Counted from the first letter of the stretch, positions 48,049 to 56,599 are shown. The stretch: 64,000 bases of DNA from JADJLQ01 sp038251405 (GCA_038251405.1 JBBSBH010000002.1:1-64000); one strand, 5' to 3'. The notes: generated by a model not told the origin, from the letters alone. Numbers and translations: made by a program.

Positions 48049-48663
48049 TTAATGTTTTTTTATCCAGTCTCTATTGGCTGCAATTGGCCGAAGCCAGTAC
48101 CGAACACCAACTGCAAATGTCATAAAGTCAGGATATCCGGGGATACAGTTTATGTTCAGATTAAGGTTTTTATTAATCGCATAATCGTATTCAATTTCGC
48201 CACCATACCATACAAAATTATATTGCCAGTTTTTTGAATTTTTTAATAGCTTGGTTTGCTGTACATACCCATCTAGCTTTCGCCAGGTTTCTCTGTACAC
48301 AAGCGTTGGGCCGAAACCTACTTCCAGATAATGCTTTTTACCATTTAATACATTTAGTCTAAACCCTAAATGAGTATGGCCCGCAAATAAATTAGCGCAA
48401 TCGCTATAGGCGCCCTGAGCAAATTTTAATGCAATTCTTTTTCTATAAACATAGCGTTGGTACGAGCCAATAAAGCCCCAATTTAAAACTATATTGGCTC
48501 TCTTATCTAATCTATTAGGCATCAAAAAAGCCATATCGTCACCATCTGGATGAATGGTTGAAAATAAAAATCGAAGTCCAATATTATCCTGTGCATACAA
48601 GCCAAAATGCAAACAGCAACTTAGACAACAAACATAAAATATTTTACACATTAGTGTTTGCAT
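48049..48663 (-). CDS. Small outer-membrane beta-barrel protein
   Basis: A 204-residue protein with a Cys-rich signal peptide (about 1-24, ending GLYAQ) and alternating amphipathic strands, ending in AVGVRYWLRP, as in OmpA-like or PagP/PagL-sized barrels. No HxSN motif is seen, so enzymatic activity cannot be claimed. Its start lies 20 bp inside the end of the upstream AlkB-like gene, so the two are translationally coupled. It mirrors the barrel partner of AlkB copy 1. Confidence 0.65.
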   Translation of the reverse strand: MQTLMCKIFYVCCLSCCLHFGLYAQDNIGLRFLFSTIHPDGDDMAFLMPNRLDKRANIVLNWGFIGSYQRYVYRKRIALKFAQGAYSDCANLFAGHTHLGFRLNVLNGKKHYLEVGFGPTLVYRETWRKLDGYVQQTKLLKNSKNWQYNFVWYGGEIEYDYAINKNLNLNINCIPGYPDFMTFAVGVRYWLRPIAANRDWIKKH

Positions 48664-49678
48664 TTTGATTGTATTTTACAGCTAACTTATTCATTTTTTT
48701 AAACCATAGTGATGGAAGCAATGCCATAATAATCATTACAAAATACAAATAGGGCATACGGGGGGCTGCTTTGAGATTTCCGATTATATTTCCACGACAT
48801 TGTTGTGGCAAATGATGCAGCGAATGAAGAGGTAATAAAAATAAAATATAGTTGGTATATTTATAGTAACAGTTCCACGAAAGTGCCACATCTATTGCTT
48901 GCATTTTATTCTTGCGATACAAACCATAATGTTGAATATAATTGGTTAGTTCGTACAATAAATACGATACAAAACCCTGTAAAATAAAAAAGAAAATAGT
49001 TACTGCAGGATGCTTTGAAACATACAAAATGGCACACCAGGTAGTTGCCAAAATAAGTAACATAATGACATTGCTGAGCAATATTTTCTTTCGCAAATAA
49101 ACCGGTAAGCCATACTGCAACACATAACTATTTATTAAGCGAGCGTAAATAACCTTTACAAAATAACCATAAAAATGTTGGTTTATTGGAGCTGTAGTTA
49201 CATCCGATTTCAACCCAATCTCGCGGTGATGCCCACACATATGATCGGCTGCAAAGTGAGGGATACCACTTGCAGTTAATAAAACAATCGACAAACCCTT
49301 TTCGATAGCAGAATGGCTATGTAATAAATCATGCGCAAGAGAGACAATAAAACAGCCTGTTAATATGCCAGTTGTAATTGTAAATCCCACTAAATGCCAG
49401 CCAGAAAAGTTGGCTCGGTCTACAAACCATATACCCCACACAATCATACCTGTAAGTATGATGGCATTAATTCGCTTTATATAAACCGCTGTTGAAGATC
49501 GATAAAAAAATGTAAGCACTTTCGCTAATTCATCATTTCTGAATTCTCCCCACCAAACATTTAATATGTTGACGACTAAAAGTAAAATATAGAAATAGTA
49601 ATAACAAGAATACGTGCAAATAGTAATGTAGGCAATAGAAAGAATGGAGGGAAGCATATATCGCCAAACTTTCATCAT
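48644..49678 (-). CDS. AlkB-like membrane diiron hydroxylase/desaturase, copy 2
   Basis: A 344-residue paralogue of the 45965 gene. It keeps the boxes LAHDLLHSHS (about 110), DHMCGHHREIGLKSDVTTAP (about 140-160), NYIQHYGLYRKN (about 245) and PLHSLHHLPQQ (about 285), plus similar membrane segments. Box 2 is HHREIG rather than HHQHVG. The two paralogues are of nearly equal length but clearly diverged, so they probably act on different positions or substrates. It is followed by an overlapping gene for a small outer-membrane barrel. Confidence 0.78.
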   Translation of the reverse strand: MMKVWRYMLPSILSIAYITICTYSCYYYFYILLLVVNILNVWWGEFRNDELAKVLTFFYRSSTAVYIKRINAIILTGMIVWGIWFVDRANFSGWHLVGFTITTGILTGCFIVSLAHDLLHSHSAIEKGLSIVLLTASGIPHFAADHMCGHHREIGLKSDVTTAPINQHFYGYFVKVIYARLINSYVLQYGLPVYLRKKILLSNVIMLLILATTWCAILYVSKHPAVTIFFFILQGFVSYLLYELTNYIQHYGLYRKNKMQAIDVALSWNCYYKYTNYILFLLPLHSLHHLPQQCRGNIIGNLKAAPRMPYLYFVMIIMALLPSLWFKKMNKLAVKYNQNANTNV

Positions 49679-49927
49679 ACATTTATTATTAAAATTAAGT
49701 TAGCGATATTTTTTGGCAATAAAAAAACATATTATAGCCTATAAACTTGTAAAACAAACAATTGTGCAAATATATAGTTAAATAATCAATCAAAAAATTG
49801 ATTCCAAACCAGCGATTAAGCTACACCTGAGGAATACATTATAAAGAGGGTTATTCGTTAATTATCTTTTGGTAACTGCTACTCATACAATAGTATATCA
49901 AATTTGATAAAACTGAGTCCAATCCTT
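49679..49927. other. AT-rich promoter spacer
   Basis: About 250 bp upstream of AlkB copy 2 and before repeat copy D. It is extremely AT-rich, with no gene or clear hairpin. It presumably holds the AlkB copy 2 promoter. Confidence 0.4.
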
Positions 49928-50082
49928 ACTCCATGTATTATAAGATAAAAAGCCTCTTGACTTCTAATCAAATTTAGATATTTTTGATAAAAAGTAATTG
50001 TATCGCAGCTTGTTATGGTCATAGTTAATAACCCTATAGACGAATTTAACTCATAAAAACAGGTGTACACTAATGTTATCGA
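49928..50082 (+). repeat. Dispersed cargo repeat, copy D
   Basis: Fourth copy, 36 kb from the others. It has a TATTTTTG box (49979-49986) with TTG 19 bp upstream, then TATGGTCATAG, CTATAGACGAA and GTGTACACTAATGTTAT. It ends 29 bp before the frame starting at 50111. It shows that the element is dispersed and not confined to the oxidoreductase hotspot. Confidence 0.75.
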
Positions 50083-50110
50083 TCAGCTTAAAAGACGACA
50101 CTAAAACAAA

Positions 50111-50617
50111 ATGACAGACTTTAAAAGATACTATAATTCTAAATTTCGAGACGACATCAATATGTTTTTCTCGACAATTCCTGATGAAAGTAGGCTTCAC
50201 GCAGACACTGAATATAAATTGACTTTTTCAATTCAATATGAACGATTAACACCTTCGTTTGACCACCTTAAATTTTCTTGACGAAATTGGAAAAGAATAT
50301 TTTGGAGTAGCTCTCTACTTTACAGTTTTGACAGAAATGGTATGCTTTTCACACTTCAAACCATATTACAGTAATTTTAAAAACAAGACAAGATACCCAA
50401 AATTCATAGGGAATTGTCCGGGGGGTTGCCATTACCATTATCACACAGGCAACATTTTTTTTGCGATTTTAATAAAGGTCGTTCAGCTCAAGAACTTCAT
50501 TTAATTTTCTATGACAAGTTTTATAGAATAAAAATCGAGAATGGGAAAGTCAAATTTCAGCCACACCAATGGTATTATGATCCAGGTATTGACTTACATC
50601 ACTTGCAATTATTCTAA
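50111..50617 (+). pseudogene. Frameshifted accessory gene of unknown function
   Basis: One coherent protein of about 165 residues can be read only across two frameshifts. The first frame (MTDFKRYYNSKFRDDINMFF to SFDHLKF) ends near 50281. The second (LNFLDEIGKEYFGVALYFTV to KFIGNCPG) runs to about 50425. The third (LPLPLSHRQHFFCDFNKGR to DPGIDLHHLQLF) ends at 50617. The second shift lies in a GGGGGG run. I do not recognise the family. It is the apparent cargo of repeat copy D and has decayed, or the homopolymer shift is a sequencing error. Confidence 0.65.
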
Positions 50618-50757
50618 TAAATTTAATTTAAAAGAGGGGGGCAAAACTTGAAATATCAAAACTTGAATGATAAATGATTAGCTTTCAGCATTCAGGGCTT
50701 TTTATTAAATTCGTCTTGGCCAGATGTGATTTTATTTAAGACAAAAACCAGCTTTTT

Positions 50758-51729
50758 ATGCCTGTATTAGGATTTGATCTTGGAGGAACTAAACTGGCTG
50801 CCGCTGTATTTTCAACAGACGGGAGGATAATATGTGAAGAAACACTACCTATTGGAAAAAAAACAGGTAAGGATGTTGGCAGAATGATAGCGGATCAAAC
50901 CACAAAGTTTTTGCGGCAACAAAAATTAACCGGCGTTGAAATTACCTCCATCGGAATAGCTGTTCCGGGCATTAGCTTTAAGAAAAATGAAACTGTTTGG
51001 GCGCCGAATATTAAAGGCTGGGAAGAATACCCTCTTAAAAAAGAGATTCAGGCTATTGCTGATCATATTCCGGTTAAAATTGAAAGCGACAGAACCTGTT
51101 ATATTCTGGGCGAATCATGGGTTGGCAATGCAAGAGGATGCTCAGACGCAGTGTATATAGCTGTAGGCACTGGTATTGGTGCCGGCATTTTAGTGAATGG
51201 TACTATTTTAAGCGGTGCTCATGATATTGCCGGTGCTATCGGCTGGATGGCCATGCAAAAACCATATAAAAAGAGATATGACGATTGCGGTTGCTTTGAA
51301 AGCAGTGCATCAGGGGCAGGGATTACAAAAATGGCAATATCAAATTTAAGAAATACAAAAAACTATACAGGTATACTTTCCAAAAAACCTTTAGAGAATC
51401 TTACCGCACAAGATGTATTCAATGCCTATGACGAAAATGATCCTATTGCAAAAAAGATTATCAAACATTGTATCATGTTTTGGGGTATGGCGGTTGCCAA
51501 TCTGGTAAGTATTTTAAATCCGCAAAAAATAATATTAGGTGGCGGAGTTTTTGGCCCGGCTGTTAAGTTTATACCACAAATCCACAAAGAGGCTGCAAAA
51601 TGGGCACAACCCATCAGCATGCAAAAAGTTTCTTTAGAAGCAACTGCATTAGGTAAGCTGGCAGGTTTATATGGGGCCGGATTATTGGCACTTCAAAATT
51701 CAAATCAACTTAACTCCGGCCATGAATAA
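50758..51729 (+). CDS. ROK family sugar kinase homologue
   Basis: A 323-residue ROK protein with an N-terminal ATP-binding motif (LGFDLGGTKLAAAV, about 4-17) and the second phosphate loop VGTGIGAGILVNG (about 137). The substrate/metal region is altered. The usual E-x-G-H is AGAIGW, and the zinc site CGCxGCxE is reduced to DCGCFESSASG, so the His and one Cys are gone. It probably still binds a sugar, but zinc-dependent kinase activity is uncertain. It overlaps the transporter gene by 8 bp, in an operon with an MFS permease and a SIS protein. Confidence 0.85.
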   Translation: MPVLGFDLGGTKLAAAVFSTDGRIICEETLPIGKKTGKDVGRMIADQTTKFLRQQKLTGVEITSIGIAVPGISFKKNETVWAPNIKGWEEYPLKKEIQAIADHIPVKIESDRTCYILGESWVGNARGCSDAVYIAVGTGIGAGILVNGTILSGAHDIAGAIGWMAMQKPYKKRYDDCGCFESSASGAGITKMAISNLRNTKNYTGILSKKPLENLTAQDVFNAYDENDPIAKKIIKHCIMFWGMAVANLVSILNPQKIILGGGVFGPAVKFIPQIHKEAAKWAQPISMQKVSLEATALGKLAGLYGAGLLALQNSNQLNSGHE

Positions 51730-52864
51730 CAATATTTCTGTATTTATTGCAGCATGTGCCGGTATGCTACTATTTGGAATCAGCCTGATTACATTAGGTT
51801 CTGTGGCAACGAATCTTCAATCAAAGTTCTGGCTTGATGGGGTAGGTTCGGGCACATTATTTTCAATTCTACCTTTTGGTATTCTTACGGGCTCACTTAT
51901 TTTTGGACCTGTTTGTGACCGCTATGGTTATAAACTCCTTTTGATAACTGCATGTATCAGTATGTTCATTGGATTTGAAGGAATAGCTTACACCGAATCT
52001 CATAGGCTGTTGAAACTTTGTATTTTTATTTTTGGCGTGGGAGGAGGTATTATAAATGGCACCACCAATACTGTGGTGTCTCATATCAGTGAAAATAATA
52101 AAGGGGCAGATCTGAGTTTGCTCGGCGTCTTTTTTGGTATAGGGGCGTTGGGTATACCACTGGTACTTGGTATGCTTTGGGGAATAACAAAGCCTCTTGA
52201 TGTTGTAGCTATTATTGGATGGTTAACACTTTTGGTAGGTTTGTTTTATATATTTATAAAATTTCCGGCACCAAAATTAAAACAACAATCTGAATCGGTT
52301 AAATGGAAAACTCTTATTAATTCGTTGTTATTATTCATTGCTTTTTTTCTTTTTTTTCAAAGTAGCCTGGAAGCCCTTATGAACAATTGGGCAACCACTT
52401 ATCTTACCACCCGTGGTATTATGTCAAACAATGAGGCATTATTTGCTTTATCGTTACATATAGTTGGTATGGTAATAATGCGATTGCTTACAGGAAGTGT
52501 GTTTAGAAAAGTGTCCCAGATAAAAATCATGTGGATATCGCTGTTTTTCTTAGCAGCAGGAATCGCTTTGATACAATTTGGTGAAACAAAATTTGTTGTT
52601 ACAGCAGGGTTGATATTATCAGGGGCAGGCCTGGCGGGTGGTTTCCCGCTTATGCTGGGATTTGTAGGTGAAAGATTTTCACAATTATCCGGCACTGCAT
52701 TTAGCTTTGTTTTTGTAATTGCGTTAATTGGAAATATGCTGATCAATTACCTTATGGGAATTATTGTACATGAATACGGAGTGCATAACCTGATCCTTGT
52801 TTCTTACATAGAAATTTCGGCAATGGCGATTCTGTTTTTATTCATAATTATAAAACTAAAATAA
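51722..52864 (+). CDS. MFS transporter, probably sugar permease
   Basis: A 380-residue major facilitator with 12 predicted membrane helices. The loop after helix 2 carries FGPVCDRYGYKLLL, a variant of the MFS A motif (GxxxDRxGR), and helix 5 carries GVFFGIGALGIPLVLG. I begin at the ATG at 51722, which overlaps the ROK stop, because the next upstream start would extend into kinase coding sequence in another frame. It should import the compound handled by the ROK and SIS proteins. The substrate is unknown. Confidence 0.87.
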   Translation: MNNNISVFIAACAGMLLFGISLITLGSVATNLQSKFWLDGVGSGTLFSILPFGILTGSLIFGPVCDRYGYKLLLITACISMFIGFEGIAYTESHRLLKLCIFIFGVGGGIINGTTNTVVSHISENNKGADLSLLGVFFGIGALGIPLVLGMLWGITKPLDVVAIIGWLTLLVGLFYIFIKFPAPKLKQQSESVKWKTLINSLLLFIAFFLFFQSSLEALMNNWATTYLTTRGIMSNNEALFALSLHIVGMVIMRLLTGSVFRKVSQIKIMWISLFFLAAGIALIQFGETKFVVTAGLILSGAGLAGGFPLMLGFVGERFSQLSGTAFSFVFVIALIGNMLINYLMGIIVHEYGVHNLILVSYIEISAMAILFLFIIIKLK

Positions 52865-52886
52865 ACTAAAACTAAAACTAAAAATT

Positions 52887-53648
52887 ATGTTGGCAAAACA
52901 ATGGCTTAACAATGCCAGAAATGTAATGACACAAATTGAAGAAACACAAATGGACAATATCCGGAAGGCCGCAGAAGTGATGGCAGCCAGTATTGAGGCT
53001 GGTCATTGGGTACATACCTTTGGTTGCGGACATGCAACCATTCCCATCGAGGAAATGTATCCCAGAATTGGAGGATTTGTAGGGTTTCATCCAATGTTGG
53101 AATTGCCGCTTACTTTTTTTACCAGGATAACGGGAGAAATGGGCGTACATCAATTTGTATTCCTGGAAAGAGTGGAAGGATACGGAGTTGAAATTATGAA
53201 AGGTTATAATTTTAATAAACAGGACACCATGTGGGTATTTTCTCATTCAGGTATTAATAATGTAAATATTGATGTAGCATTGGAAGCAAAGAGAAAAGGT
53301 ATGAAGGTAATAGCTTTCGGCTCAGCCGCAGCGGCAAAAGGAAAACAGACAAGACATTCAAGCGGCAAAACAATTTTTGATATTGCAGATATAGTAGTAG
53401 ACTCCTGCGCACCTATTGAAGATGCGACTGTTCCGATTAAAAATCACCAGGACAAACTGGGCCCTGTATCTACCATGGCATTTATTACCTGTGTTTGGAT
53501 GACTGTAATTACCGTAGCGGAAATATTGGTGGACAGAGGATTTAAGTTGCATATCCACCCGTCACATAATATACCCGGTGATGCTACTGCCAAAGAGAGA
53601 TTAGAAGATGCATTGGCCACTTATAAAGAAAGAATTGCTGGAGTTTAA
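52887..53648 (+). CDS. SIS-domain sugar isomerase (UPF0309-like)
   Basis: A 253-residue SIS-fold protein. The phosphosugar site is seen in HTFGCGHATIPIEEMYPRIGG (about 42-62) and VFSHSGINNVNIDVALEAKRKG (about 113-134), with a C-terminal HPSHNIPGDATAKERLEDAL segment. Proteins of this group bind or isomerise phosphorylated amino sugars, or form part of regulators. As third gene after a ROK kinase and an MFS permease, a role in amino-sugar use is reasonable. The start is the only ATG close to the transporter stop (22 bp gap). Confidence 0.85.
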   Translation: MLAKQWLNNARNVMTQIEETQMDNIRKAAEVMAASIEAGHWVHTFGCGHATIPIEEMYPRIGGFVGFHPMLELPLTFFTRITGEMGVHQFVFLERVEGYGVEIMKGYNFNKQDTMWVFSHSGINNVNIDVALEAKRKGMKVIAFGSAAAAKGKQTRHSSGKTIFDIADIVVDSCAPIEDATVPIKNHQDKLGPVSTMAFITCVWMTVITVAEILVDRGFKLHIHPSHNIPGDATAKERLEDALATYKERIAGV

Positions 53649-53924
53649 AATTTTAAAATTTTGGAAAGGAATTAATCGAAGAAATATATCCTTTATATAC
53701 TTCCTTGACTTCATCTTTTTTATATGATGTTCAACCTTTCTGGCTTGAATCCTATTCCTGCATTCGATAAGTAAATACAAAACCCAGTCATTGTATTTCA
53801 TCGTCTGACTACCGCTATATATATATGTGTTATGCTCCCCCATGCGCCTTACTATATCTTCGGTTTCACCAATATAAAATGTATCTCCTTCAGTTGAATA
53901 TAATATGTAAACAAAGCATGGTAT
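53601..53924 (-). pseudogene. GIY-YIG endonuclease-like gene, copy 1, start lost
   Basis: A small GIY-YIG protein can be read: FVYILYSTEGDTFYIGETEDI, then RRMGEHN and VEHHIKKMKSRKYIKD. The expected ATG is ATA (53922-53924). The last codons diverge where the direct repeat ends (about 53688), so a foreign tail replaces the normal C-terminus and runs into the SIS gene end. The frame from the second codon is open, so low-level use of an alternative start cannot be excluded. Confidence 0.7.
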
Positions 53925-53981
53925 AAATGAAAAAAGCCCAAGAATTTCTGAGGCTTTACAGCGTGGGAGTTGACGGGATCG
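53688..53981. repeat. Direct repeat, left copy (GIY-YIG plus tRNA-Val 3' end)
   Basis: About 294 bp, roughly 96 percent identical to 54058-54354. It covers most of the GIY-YIG gene, a GCCcaagaatttctGAGGC hairpin and the 3' end of tRNA-Val. Confidence 0.88.
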
Positions 53982-54007
53982 TTCCGATAGCCATCGGAAC
54001 GCCGACC
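53964..54007 (-). pseudogene. tRNA-Val 3'-end remnant with palindrome insertion
   Basis: The acceptor and T-arm end of tRNA-Val (complement TGGGAGTTGACGGGATCG) is followed by the palindrome GTTCCGATAGCCATCGGAAC (53981-54000) and then GCCGACC, the next part of the tRNA. The rest of the tRNA is missing. It is a truncated duplicate of the intact gene at 54337-54411. Confidence 0.85.
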
Positions 54008-54296
54008 TAGTTATACTTTAAGATCAATTTTTCTATTATCGATGGATATTTTTGTAGATCCTTTATATACTTCCTTGACTTCATCTTTTTTATATGCTGT
54101 TCAACCTTTCTGGCTTGAATCCTATTCCTGCATTCGATAAGTAAATACAAAACCCAGTCATTGTATCTCATCGTCTGACTACCGCTATATATATATGTGT
54201 GTTATGCTCCCCCATGCGCCTTACTATATCTTCGGTTTCACCAATATAAAATGTATCTCCTTCAGTTGAATATAATATGTAAACAAAGCTTGGCAT
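54007..54296 (-). pseudogene. GIY-YIG endonuclease-like gene, copy 2, frameshifted
   Basis: This copy keeps the ATG (MPSFVYILYSTEGDTFYIG) and the natural end (KDLQKYPSIIEKLILKYN). A 2-bp gain in a GT tract near 54198 breaks the frame after EHNTH. Without it the protein would be about 95 residues, normal for single-domain GIY-YIG proteins of the UPF0213 type. It lies directly downstream of tRNA-Val on the same strand. Confidence 0.8.
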
Positions 54297-54354
54297 CAAT
54301 GAAAAAAGCCCCAGAATTTTCTGAGGCTTTACAGCGTGGGAGTTGACGGGATCG
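54058..54354. repeat. Direct repeat, right copy (GIY-YIG plus tRNA-Val 3' end)
   Basis: About 297 bp, the partner of 53688-53981. Here the repeat runs into the intact tRNA-Val, so this side is likely the original and the left side the displaced copy. Confidence 0.88.
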
Positions 54355-54411
54355 AACCGCCGACCCTCTGCTTGTAAGGCAGATGCTCTAAACCAGCTGA
54401 GCTAAACTCCC
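54337..54411 (-). tRNA. tRNA-Val (anticodon TAC)
   Basis: A 75-nt cloverleaf on the minus strand: acceptor GGGAGTT paired with AACTCCC, D arm TAGCTCAGCTGGTTTAGAGC, anticodon arm CTGCC-TTACAAG-CAG region with anticodon TAC, and T arm GGCGGTTCGATCCCGTC. CCA is not encoded. A GCCTCAGAAAATTCTGGGGC hairpin followed by T residues lies just downstream and probably terminates the transcript. Confidence 0.95.
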
Positions 54412-54575
54412 TTGATAGAGCGTGCAAATATAATTATTAATTTATGTATTACAACTGCTATAAAATTTAATTAAGAAAAAATATTCAGGCCTCTTACTTT
54501 TCTGTTCTTGAAATAATTTCAGTTTTATCTATCTTCGGCCAATTCATCAAATTAGATAATAAAACCTTAATTCAA

Positions 54576-55721
54576 ATGTCAAAAATAAAAGTGGGAGTAG
54601 TAGGAACAGGATTTATTGGTCCTGCACATATAGAAGCACTTCGAAGACTACCCAATATAGAAGTCTCGGCACTTTGCGAAGTTAATATTGAACTGGCTAC
54701 TGCTAAGGCCGCTCAACTGGGGATAGATAATCCGTGCACTTTCGATCAGTTACTGGCCATGAAAGATATTTCCAGTGTTCACATTTGTACTCCAAACTTT
54801 TTACATTATAGCCAGGCGAAAGCAGCACTGTTGGCTGGAAAACACGTGATTTGCGAAAAACCATTGGCCAAAGAACTTCACGAAGCTGAAGAATTGGTCA
54901 AATTAGCTCAGGAGACAAAACTGGTAAATGCAGTCCATTTCAATCTAAGGTATTACCCTTTGGTAAGACAGATGAAATCGATGCGGGAAAAAGGTGAACT
55001 CGGTACAGTGTATTCCGTACTAGGATCTTATTTGCAGGATTGGTTGTTTTATGATACTGATTATAATTGGAGATTAGAGCCAGATAAATCAGGAGCCTCA
55101 CGAGCCATTGCTGATATTGGAAGTCATTTACTGGATTGCATCGAATATATTACAGGCTTGAAAACAGTGGAAGTAATGGCCGACTTTAATACCTTACACA
55201 AAACGCGGAAAAAACCATTAAAAGCAATTGAGACTTATTCTGGGAAAATGTTACAACCAGAGGATTATGCCAGCGTTTCCATCAATACAGAAGATCATGC
55301 TAATGTATTGCTTCGTTTTGACAATGGAAATTTAGGCTCTGTCATGGTTTCCCAGGTTTCTGCCGGTCGTAAAAATCAATTAAAATTGGAAATCTCCGGA
55401 TCGGAAAAGACCTTTGCCTGGAATTCAGAGTCTCCAAATGAAATCTGGATGGGAAATCGAAACAAGGCCAATGAATCATTGATGCGGGACCCTTCGCTTG
55501 CCCATGCAGAGGCCAGGTCTATTATTTCATTTCCCGGGGGCCACAATGAAGGCTTCCCCGATACTTCAAAACAATTATTTAAAGAAGTTTACGAAGCCAT
55601 TGCATTAGGACAACAACCGGCCCAGGCCAGTTTTCCAACTTTTGCAGATGGTTACCGTGAGCTTTTGATATGTGAAAAAATACTTGAAAGCAATAAAAAA
55701 CAAACTTGGGTAAAAGTTTAA
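54576..55721 (+). CDS. Gfo/Idh/MocA family oxidoreductase, cytoplasmic
   Basis: A 381-residue NAD(P)-dependent dehydrogenase with no signal peptide. The Rossmann motif is VGVVGTGFIGPAH (residues 6-18), and HVICEKPLAKE (about 90-100) is the family EKP motif. The C-terminal domain includes RAIADIGSHLLDCIEYITG, with the His of the DxGxH substrate-site motif. It is a different subfamily from the exported enzyme at 16417. Such enzymes oxidise or reduce sugars and inositols. It stands alone, with a TATCTTCG promoter-like box about 45 bp upstream. Confidence 0.92.
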   Translation: MSKIKVGVVGTGFIGPAHIEALRRLPNIEVSALCEVNIELATAKAAQLGIDNPCTFDQLLAMKDISSVHICTPNFLHYSQAKAALLAGKHVICEKPLAKELHEAEELVKLAQETKLVNAVHFNLRYYPLVRQMKSMREKGELGTVYSVLGSYLQDWLFYDTDYNWRLEPDKSGASRAIADIGSHLLDCIEYITGLKTVEVMADFNTLHKTRKKPLKAIETYSGKMLQPEDYASVSINTEDHANVLLRFDNGNLGSVMVSQVSAGRKNQLKLEISGSEKTFAWNSESPNEIWMGNRNKANESLMRDPSLAHAEARSIISFPGGHNEGFPDTSKQLFKEVYEAIALGQQPAQASFPTFADGYRELLICEKILESNKKQTWVKV

Positions 55722-55863
55722 CAGTTGTGCTTAAAGGTTGATCTGATGTGTCTCCAGGTTATGCTTTGTCCTGTTGAATTAGTCTAAATAGATTATTTTA
55801 ACAAGCAACTTATAATATTCCTTTGCACCATACTATTCAAAATCATAATTTTGGTAGACTGGC

Positions 55864-56538
55864 ATGGAATTTAATCCTACATATTCTGTTTCAAAACTTT
55901 ATCAGTCATTCGACTTAATAGATCGCACGGCTCACCATACTATTATTCGTTTCTTTGAAGATAAGGTAGAAGAAATCAAAGCCCTTGAATATGAGGAGTA
56001 TTTTAAAATCCTGGTTACTTATGTACAAGCATTATTTGAAATCGGCGCTTATCAGAAACATTGCACGATGGCTGATGTAGTGATTGAGGCAAGTATAATA
56101 AATAATGTGAATGTATTCCAGGGCATTAATCTTTTTGAAAAGACGCTGTTCCAAAAGGCTGCTTCTCTGTACAATTTGCAACACTATAGTGAAAGTATAC
56201 ATATTCTTACCGAGCTCATTAAAATAAACCCTACGGAACCAAATTATAAAGCATTTTGGATACGAAACCAAATTCAAAGAAAACCTCCATTATTGCGATC
56301 GTTTCAGGGTATTTCAATTACACTATTTTTCCTCACCATCATTATGATTGCAATTCAAACTTTTTATGTGGAACCGTTCAGACCAGATTATATCAATTTG
56401 ATGACTTTGGGCAGAAATTATTTATTTCTCTTTGCCACCATTACCCTGGTTGGTTCTGATGGGTTTTATAGATTAAAAGCCATATATCAGGTAAATCAGT
56501 TGATTGGTCGTTCCAAAGAAAAATTGAAGCGAAGTTGA
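55864..56538 (+). CDS. Membrane protein with TPR-like N-terminal part
   Basis: A 224-residue protein. Residues 20-130 are helical and resemble tetratricopeptide units (YFKILVTYVQALFEIGAYQKH and LFQKAASLYNLQHYSESIHILTELIKINPTEPNY). Two membrane helices follow (about 150-170 and 185-205), leaving a short basic tail. I cannot assign a function. A TAATTTTG box at 55846-55853 lies just upstream, implying a very short leader. secA follows after 61 bp with its own promoter-like box. Confidence 0.7.
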   Translation: MEFNPTYSVSKLYQSFDLIDRTAHHTIIRFFEDKVEEIKALEYEEYFKILVTYVQALFEIGAYQKHCTMADVVIEASIINNVNVFQGINLFEKTLFQKAASLYNLQHYSESIHILTELIKINPTEPNYKAFWIRNQIQRKPPLLRSFQGISITLFFLTIIMIAIQTFYVEPFRPDYINLMTLGRNYLFLFATITLVGSDGFYRLKAIYQVNQLIGRSKEKLKRS

Positions 56539-56572
56539 TCCATTTCTTAGTCGCTTACTTGGGCTTTTCCTG

Positions 56573-56580
56573 TACCTTTG
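56573..56580 (+). promoter_or_regulatory. secA -7 promoter box
   Basis: TACCTTTG matches TAnnTTTG and lies 20 bp before the secA start. A clear -33 partner is not seen. Confidence 0.55.
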
Positions 56581-56599
56581 CGGATTCATAAATTAAAAT

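Noticed and set aside
45381..50617. A complete transposon or prophage around the AlkB block
   Set aside because: No transposase, integrase or phage structural gene is present.
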